Shown: piece after piece, positions 6,259-10,686 of the stretch | Numbering within the stretch: position 1 is the stretch's first letter | Layout: each line of letters starts with the position of its first letter | Made by a program: the position numbers and the translations under genes | From: Gorillibacterium sp. | Lineage (GTDB): Bacteria > Bacillota > Bacilli > Paenibacillales > NBRC-103111 | Assembly (NCBI GenBank): GCA_014380705.1 | Contig: JACMJI010000385.1 | Span: forward strand, 1 to 10,686 | Reading direction: 5' to 3' | Length of the DNA stretch: 10,686 nt | Notes under the pieces: generated by a model | The model's database searches: none | Told to the model about the DNA's origin: nothing | Seen by the model: the letters and a program-made list of their open reading frames with translations, nothing else

Positions 6259-7110
6259 ATGAAGAACATCCTGGGAGGGGCACTTGTGGTCCTGCTGCTT
6301 CTAACCTTTTTAACAACACATCGTGCAATCGGGAAAACCGACACCGCTTACCGTGAACAGGTTGCAGTCCTCATGTACCACCATATCGCCGACAACAACA
6401 AAAGCTCTTCAACCATTACCACCACTTTATTTCGCGAGCAACTTAAGGGATTGCACGCGAGAGGCTATCATTTCATCGACCTTGGAACACTCAAAAGCTT
6501 TCTCGGTGGCGGTACAGTACCCGATAATGCGGTGTTCGTTACTTTTGACGATGGCTATGAAAGCTATGGTCAGCTTGCTTTGCCTATTATGAAGGAGTTG
6601 AATATTCCCTCCATCAACTTTTTGGTTACGTCCTATCTGGACAAAAAGAAAGGCCTGGGCATACCCGTATTCAATCGGGAATCCCTAAGCAAGATCATAG
6701 AAGAAACGCCACTTGCCGAATTTGGCAGCCACAGCCATAATCTTCATGACAAAATAGACAACGACGCTCTGCTCATTGCCAGGTTAAATGAAAATGGCCA
6801 TACGGAAACCGAAATAGAATATGCCGCTCGCATCAGCGAGGACCTAGATACAAGCATTTCGATTCTCAAAAGTGTCAGAGCACACGGGTCAGACGCCTTT
6901 GCCTATCCATTTGGCATTTATGACAAAGCTGCGATTAACCTCGTTCAAGAAAGTGGGTTTCGGTATGGCTTTACGATTGCCCCTGGAATGACCACACACC
7001 ATACCCATCCGATGACCATTCCCCGTATTAATATAGGGAATCCAACATTAACAGCGTATGAAGTCGATTTTTTGATCCGCCAGCGCATTGTTGCTGTGAG
7101 AAGTCAGTGA
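6259..7110 (+). CDS. Secreted CE4 (NodB-type) polysaccharide deacetylase, IcaB/PgaB-like
   Basis: 283 residues. An N-terminal hydrophobic helix (about 4-19) after a lysine looks like a signal peptide or anchor, placing the enzyme outside the membrane. The CE4 fold shows MYHHI (39-43), motif 1 TFDDGY with Asp97-Asp98 (catalytic base and metal ligand), motif 2 GSHSHNLH with His158 and His163, and FAYPFG (214-219). The five-residue spacing of the two histidines (H-S-x-x-x-H), and the MYHHI start, resemble the IcaB/PgaB group that de-N-acetylates poly-N-acetylglucosamine more than peptidoglycan deacetylases with H-x-x-x-H. The substrate is inferred, and no PNAG synthase is nearby. Start ATG 6259 follows AAGGAG (6243-6248); TTG 6253 is too close to it. 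It is divergent from phoR with PhoP boxes between, so control by phosphate is possible. Confidence 0.88.
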   Translation: MKNILGGALVVLLLLTFLTTHRAIGKTDTAYREQVAVLMYHHIADNNKSSSTITTTLFREQLKGLHARGYHFIDLGTLKSFLGGGTVPDNAVFVTFDDGYESYGQLALPIMKELNIPSINFLVTSYLDKKKGLGIPVFNRESLSKIIEETPLAEFGSHSHNLHDKIDNDALLIARLNENGHTETEIEYAARISEDLDTSISILKSVRAHGSDAFAYPFGIYDKAAINLVQESGFRYGFTIAPGMTTHHTHPMTIPRINIGNPTLTAYEVDFLIRQRIVAVRSQ

Positions 7111-7181
7111 AAGGTATTAAGGTGATGTCCCCTTTAAGCCTATTGCATGGAACACTCCTGTGAACAGCTAAAACACAAATA

Positions 7182-7229
7182 GCCCGCAAGAGGGTCACTT
7201 TTCCAAGTGTCCACCTTGCGGGCCTTTGT
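7182..7229 (+). terminator. Terminator between deacetylase and dehydrogenase copy 2
   Basis: GCCCGCAAG (7182-7190) pairs perfectly with CTTGCGGGC (7215-7223), and inside it CACTT/AAGTG forms a second stem around TTCC. The plus-strand tail is CTTTGTT, a moderate U-tract; the minus-strand side reads CTATTTGTGTTTT. It lies between two convergent genes and probably serves both. Nothing else is seen in 7111-7281. Confidence 0.8.
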
Positions 7230-7281
7230 TCATCCATTATTTGATAAAAATGTTTATAAGTTCCTAAACAATCTTTAAAAT

Positions 7282-8367
7282 CTATTCGTTTAAATAGATC
7301 GCTTTGCCTGTGCGGGCAGATTCATAAAGCGCCTCTAGAATTAGGGAAACCGCATAGGCTTGTTCAGGCATAACAACGGGATCCTTATCCTCGTCAATCG
7401 CCTCAACCCACTTTCTCATCTCCAAATCAGGCGCACTCTCCTGCTTGCCGTCGAAGAATGCTACACCGCCTTCGTTCAATTCAATTTCCTTCATGTACAT
7501 GCGGCTATGCTGTTCTCCGTTAATTCGCAGACCATTCTTCATATCAGCGCCTGCTTCTGTTCCGCTCAAGCTGCATTTCGCCTCATCCACATCCAGAGAG
7601 TTTAAAGCCCAGCTGGATTCGATCATGATGGTGGCCCCATTCTCCATGACAATCATCCCGAAGGCCGAATCCTCAACCGTAAATTTCTTAGGATCCCAAG
7701 GTCCCCAGGCGTTAGCGGCATTTTCTTTTTGAGACAGCTCATGGTATTTGGTTCCCAAAACGACCTTTGGTTTGTAATTGTCCAGCATCCATAGGGTAAG
7801 ATCAAGGGCATGGGTTCCGATATCGATAAGCGGCCCTCCCCCTTGTTTTTCCTCATCCAGGAATACGCCCCAGGTCGGAACGGCTCTTCTGCGGATGGCA
7901 TGCGCCTTAGCAAAATAGATATGACCAAGTTCTCCAGCCTCACAGAGCTTTTTCAAATATAAGCTATCTTCTCTGAACCGATTATTATAGCCAATCGTTA
8001 ATTTCTTGCCTGTACGCTTGACCGCTTCAACCATTCTTTTGGCATCCGCTGCTGTCTTAGCCATAGGCTTCTCACACATAACATGCTTATCTGCCTCTAA
8101 CGCGTTGATAGAGATGTTGGCATGGGATTCGTTCGGAGTAAGCACATGAACAATATCAATTGTACGATCTTTAAGCAATTCTTTGTAATCTGTGTAGACC
8201 GTGGCATCTTCGGTTCCGTACTGTTTCGCTGCGGCTTCAGCCCGATCCACCACGATATCGCAAAACGCAACCAATTCAATATTCTTAAGCTTGCTTAAAC
8301 TTGGAAGGTGCTTGCCATTAGCGATTCCGCCGCATCCAATAATGCCTATACGATACACTTTACTCAA
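7282..8367 (-). CDS. Gfo/Idh/MocA family NAD(P)-dependent oxidoreductase (copy 2)
   Basis: Close paralogue of the enzyme at 1306-2394: GCGGIANGKH at 11-20, CEKPMAKT with Glu99-Lys100-Pro101, and PLIDIGTHALDL with Asp182 and His186. The long block KAHAIRRRAVPTWGVF... through the DIGTH motif is unchanged. It likely acts on the same class of polyol or sugar. Start: TTG 8365-8367 is preferred because AGTGAGG lies 9 bases upstream and because it makes the N-terminus (MSKVYRIGIIGCGG) equal in length to copy 1 (MSKKLKVAIIGCGG). An in-frame ATG (8374-8376) sits too close to that ribosome site, and GTG 8382 has none. It is third in an operon, 16 bp after the AraC stop. Length is 361 residues. The substrate is unknown. 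Confidence 0.92.
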   Translation of the reverse strand: MSKVYRIGIIGCGGIANGKHLPSLSKLKNIELVAFCDIVVDRAEAAAKQYGTEDATVYTDYKELLKDRTIDIVHVLTPNESHANISINALEADKHVMCEKPMAKTAADAKRMVEAVKRTGKKLTIGYNNRFREDSLYLKKLCEAGELGHIYFAKAHAIRRRAVPTWGVFLDEEKQGGGPLIDIGTHALDLTLWMLDNYKPKVVLGTKYHELSQKENAANAWGPWDPKKFTVEDSAFGMIVMENGATIMIESSWALNSLDVDEAKCSLSGTEAGADMKNGLRINGEQHSRMYMKEIELNEGGVAFFDGKQESAPDLEMRKWVEAIDEDKDPVVMPEQAYAVSLILEALYESARTGKAIYLNE

Positions 8368-8383
8368 ATTAATCATCCTCACT

Positions 8384-9274
8384 TTATGGTGTATTCCCGT
8401 TACGGTAAGTAGCAGGGGTTATGCCTAATCGCTTTCGAAAAACATTATGCAAATAAGTTGCATTAGTAAACCCCTCAGATAGAGCAATCTGTTCAACCGG
8501 AAGAGCGCCTTCTATAAGCTTGCGGCATACGCCTTGCAAACGAATATCCTCAAGGATCCGGCAGAATGATTTTTCGGGATTTACCTTCTTAAAGATCCGT
8601 TGCATTTGCCTAGAACTAATTTTTAGTTTTTCTGCAACATTCTCCAAAGTAACTGCACCTGAATAATTAGCTGTCATATATTGAATGGCATAATGATACC
8701 TGTAGGTCAACATATCCCGCACGGGTGCTTCCATTGCAACTCCGCCTATATCATACGCCCTCACTGTTTTTAATAGAATACTAATCACAAGGTGTTTGAT
8801 GGAGGTATAATATCCGGTTAGCTTACCGTCACATACTTTATAAGCTTCAAGAAAGCAACTCATTGCACGATGATGGTCATAAATCGGATGCAAAGGGATA
8901 TTTCGGAGCTTTTCAACACATTCCTCGGCTTCAGCAACCTCCCAGGGATCTACTTCTGCTCTGCTTATTTCTCTAATATCAATATGTAAGCAAAGTTCGT
9001 CCATAGCCTCTTCATGATGAGCTTCCTGGAAATGCATAACACCCGGCCCGGTTAAGTAAAGCATCCCTTCCTTTAATAGATACTCCTGCTCACCTAGAAT
9101 TACCTTTCCTTTGCCTCTTGGAATAAAATGAAATTCAAATTCGGCATGGTTATGGAAGTTAATGGTTTTCCCAGAAGGTAATGATGTTAAATGGAACCGG
9201 AGCACAGTAATTTCATATTGTCCCCATTGAATCGAAGTATCGAGTCTCTCAAGTATATCGGGCTTTTGAGACAT
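8384..9274 (-). CDS. AraC-family transcriptional regulator (copy 2), mid-operon
   Basis: 296 residues from ATG 9272-9274. The N-terminal cupin-like domain has NFHNHAEFEFHFIPRGKGKVIL (39-60) and GMLYLTGPGVMHFQ, the usual sugar-sensing pocket. The C-terminal part has the double helix-turn-helix: VTLENVAEKLKISSRQMQRIFKKV (208-231) and LPVEQIALSEGFTNATYLHNVFRKRLG (258-284), ending ITPATYR. It is not a close copy of the AraC gene at 2536-3408. A TTG at 9287-9289 would instead start the gene with a four-base overlap (TTGA) with the upstream dehydrogenase stop. Neither start has a good ribosome site, so translation is probably coupled to the upstream gene. It lies between two oxidoreductase genes in one operon and likely controls that operon, since no divergent target is present. 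Confidence 0.88.
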   Translation of the reverse strand: MSQKPDILERLDTSIQWGQYEITVLRFHLTSLPSGKTINFHNHAEFEFHFIPRGKGKVILGEQEYLLKEGMLYLTGPGVMHFQEAHHEEAMDELCLHIDIREISRAEVDPWEVAEAEECVEKLRNIPLHPIYDHHRAMSCFLEAYKVCDGKLTGYYTSIKHLVISILLKTVRAYDIGGVAMEAPVRDMLTYRYHYAIQYMTANYSGAVTLENVAEKLKISSRQMQRIFKKVNPEKSFCRILEDIRLQGVCRKLIEGALPVEQIALSEGFTNATYLHNVFRKRLGITPATYRNGNTP

Positions 9275-9285
9275 GATCTCATAAA

Positions 9286-10290
9286 TCAAGAGCTTACAGC
9301 CGCTAGTGGCATCGTACGCCCTTCTTTAACCGAGCGGTTCGCAGCTTCCATCAATCTAGTAAGTTCAACGGCCATCTGGATATTATCAACAGCAAGCGTA
9401 TCCATTAGCATATGATTGACCCATTGCTGAAAAGCATTCTCGCGATTGTCTTTCAGCTTAATCTCAGTCCAACTGTTCGAGGCTTCCTCAACTTTATTGG
9501 TCTTCAGAAGCAATTTATCTTCCGGAGTTCCGAATAGCAGCGTTCCTTCCGTTCCGTGAACCTCGATGGTAAAAGGCGAGTGGCTGTTCACAAACCCAGC
9601 CTCTACCACGCCTATAGCCCCAGAAGCCGTAAACAGCGTTGCTACTGCATTGTCTTCTACTTCTTTACCGGTAATATAACCAAAGTTTGCACTTACACCG
9701 GTCACTTCCTGCCCTAAGAAAAGCCGGGTCAAATACATAGGATGACAGCCCAAGTCAATCAAAGCACCGCCTGCGCATTGTTCCAAGTTGTAAAAATGAT
9801 CGGGAAGCCAGCCTGCAATAGCCCCATTATGGGATAATCGAACTCTGACATAAGTAATTTCTCCAAGTAAGCCTTGGTTAATTAGCTCCTGAATGGATAA
9901 ACAATATCCATCATTCAACCGAGGCAAGGAAACGGTTAATTTCAACTGATTCTGGTTAACCTCCGAGATGATTTCATTTACTTCCTTCATTGTTGGAGCA
10001 ATTACCTTTTCTGTGAAAATGTGTTTACCCGCTTTGGCAACAGCTACCATTACTTCTCTATGGATATTTGTCGGCGCATCAATGATAACCGCGTCAACAT
10101 CCTTCTGTGCAAGTAGATCATCAAGTGAAGCAAAAAAGGGAACATTCAGTTTTTCGGCAGCCTCCCTTCCACGATCCATATCCTCGTCCCATACTGCTGC
10201 TATAAACGTATCTTCATGCTCTTGGGCTTGCTTGACATAGTCCCAGGCATGCACATGCCAAAAGCTGATTACACCAATCCCTATGCTCAT
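9286..10290 (-). CDS. Divergent Gfo/Idh/MocA family oxidoreductase
   Basis: 334 residues, first gene of the three-gene operon. The N-terminal Rossmann fold reads IGIGVISFWHVHAWDYV instead of the usual GxGGxA, a variant typical of a distinct branch with a WHxHA signature. The family Glu-Lys is Glu94-Lys95 in TEKVIAPT, where valine replaces the usual proline of EKP. The catalytic region is GGALIDLGCHPMYL with Asp179 and His183, so the key Lys, Asp and His are kept. The C-terminal sheet domain is complete. It shares little with the other two oxidoreductases here, so it probably handles a different step or substrate of the same pathway. Start ATG 10288-10290 follows AGGGGAA by about 8 bases. Its stop overlaps or nearly abuts the AraC gene. 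Confidence 0.88.
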   Translation of the reverse strand: MSIGIGVISFWHVHAWDYVKQAQEHEDTFIAAVWDEDMDRGREAAEKLNVPFFASLDDLLAQKDVDAVIIDAPTNIHREVMVAVAKAGKHIFTEKVIAPTMKEVNEIISEVNQNQLKLTVSLPRLNDGYCLSIQELINQGLLGEITYVRVRLSHNGAIAGWLPDHFYNLEQCAGGALIDLGCHPMYLTRLFLGQEVTGVSANFGYITGKEVEDNAVATLFTASGAIGVVEAGFVNSHSPFTIEVHGTEGTLLFGTPEDKLLLKTNKVEEASNSWTEIKLKDNRENAFQQWVNHMLMDTLAVDNIQMAVELTRLMEAANRSVKEGRTMPLAAVSS

Positions 10291-10354
10291 TAGTTTATTC
10301 CCCTAACCTATATTATTCTGACATCAAGTTTAAAATAACATATAACACTTGCAT

Positions 10355-10384
10355 TTTATATAGTATAAAGCGACAATTATTATA
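10355..10384 (-). promoter_or_regulatory. Candidate promoter and operator of the three-gene operon
   Basis: On the minus strand a perfect -10 TATAAT (10379-10384) has only a poor -35 (TTTATA) 16 bp upstream, as expected for an activator-dependent promoter. Just downstream lies a palindrome TTTATA-N3-TATAAA (10355-10369), a possible operator. TATAAA recurs at 10364, 10383 and 10401. The whole stretch is very AT-rich, so chance matches are likely. No gene is seen in 10291-10440. Confidence 0.3.
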
Positions 10385-10442
10385 TAAAATTACGACATCC
10401 TATAAAGTTTATAACCTTTAAACAAGAAAAACCGGAGGCACT

Positions 10443-10474
10443 GCCCAATGTCATTAAGTTAAGCCCAAAGACAT
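10443..10474. repeat. Pair of 12-bp direct repeats near a possible element end
   Basis: GCCCAATGTCAT (10443-10454) recurs as GCCCAAAGACAT (10463-10474), ten of twelve bases alike and 20 bp apart. Composition changes here from the AT-rich operon leader to more balanced sequence. Such a pair could be binding sites near the end of an insertion element; the identity is not established. Confidence 0.4.
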
Positions 10475-10498
10475 GACCGGGAATAAAAATGGAATCCA

Positions 10499-10536
10499 AA
10501 ACGGCATGGGAAAAAGCCCTGTGCCGTTTGTTTTTT
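10499..10536 (+). terminator. Strong plus-strand terminator hairpin without a plus-strand gene
   Basis: AAACGGCA (10499-10506) pairs with TGCCGTTT (10522-10529), extended by GGG/CCC around an AAAAAG loop, and is followed by GTTTTTT. It would stop transcripts entering from the left, yet no plus-strand gene precedes it. That suits a mobile element protecting itself from read-in. Confidence 0.75.
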
Positions 10537-10569
10537 GGTGCAAGCAAGGGAAAAAGCGTACAGCAAACA

Positions 10570-10590
10570 AAGCGGATGGGAACACCGCTT
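10570..10590 (-). terminator. Weak hairpin after the right-edge reading frame
   Basis: AAGCGG (10570-10575) pairs with CCGCTT (10585-10590) around a nine-base loop. On the minus strand it is followed by TGTTTG and lies about 24 bp after the stop at 10614. It may end the partial gene at the right edge; the U-tract is poor. Confidence 0.35.
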
Positions 10591-10613
10591 AAAAAATGTT
10601 CATGTGAAACGCA

Positions 10614-10686
10614 TTATGCTACTCTGTAGACGAAGCTAACGACTGATTTCCAGCGGATTTTGCGTGTATTCTTCTGCCCTGGGCGA
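10614..10686 (-). CDS. Possible C-terminal tail of an unknown gene, perhaps a transposase
   Basis: A minus-strand frame enters from the right edge and ends at TAA 10614-10616, reading RPGQKNTRKIRWKSVVSFVY and three more residues. The Lys/Arg-rich tail would suit the end of a DNA-binding protein such as a transposase, and the hairpins and direct repeats to its left fit an insertion element end. A second minus-strand frame, ending at TAG 10636-10638, is also open to the edge, so the frame choice is uncertain. There is too little sequence to name the family. Confidence 0.25.
   Translation of the reverse strand, partial: RPGQKNTRKIRWKSVVSFVYRVA

Noticed and set aside
1..10686. CRISPR arrays, tRNA or rRNA genes, toxin-antitoxin or defence genes
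   Set aside because: I saw no regularly spaced long repeats, no tRNA-like cloverleaf and no such proteins on either strand.

Overview
The window looks like chromosomal DNA of a low-to-mid GC Firmicute, most likely Paenibacillus or a close relative. The reasons are strong AGGAGG-type ribosome sites, a PhoPR/pst/phoU phosphate locus with PhoP boxes of the Bacillus type (TTAACA-like hexamers every 11 bp), and AraC-family regulators paired with Gfo/Idh/MocA oxidoreductases. The genus is inferred from gene content, not from a marker gene.

Layout. (1) 1-1058, minus strand: phoU (cut by the left edge), and ahead of it about 350 bp holding recognisable scraps of pstB, pstA and pstC, headed by a textbook array of four PhoP boxes and a -10. 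The phosphate transporter operon has been deleted down to fragments, while its promoter and phoU remain. (2) 1133-3470: a divergent pair, a Gfo/Idh/MocA dehydrogenase (minus) and an AraC regulator (plus), sitting between the pst promoter and phoP. (3) 3471-6035, minus strand: phoR followed by phoP, the reverse of the usual phoP-phoR order. (4) 6121-7230: an intergenic region with more PhoP boxes, then a secreted CE4 polysaccharide deacetylase on the plus strand. (5) 7282-10290, minus strand: a tight three-gene operon (divergent Gfo/Idh oxidoreductase, AraC regulator, Gfo/Idh oxidoreductase). Its last gene is a close paralogue of the dehydrogenase in (2). (6) 10291-10686: an AT-rich promoter region, then sequence that may be the end of an insertion element.

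How it may work together. Phosphate limitation would activate PhoR/PhoP. PhoP boxes stand at the old pst promoter (now driving phoU through a long remnant leader) and between phoR and the deacetylase, which suggests autoregulation and possibly wall or exopolysaccharide remodelling. Two carbohydrate-type modules (AraC plus NAD-dependent sugar or inositol-type oxidoreductases) flank the phosphate genes. They share a paralogous enzyme but lack any transporter or hydrolase in view. The most notable items are the collapsed pst operon, the reversed phoR-phoP order and the duplicated oxidoreductase on both sides of phoPR.
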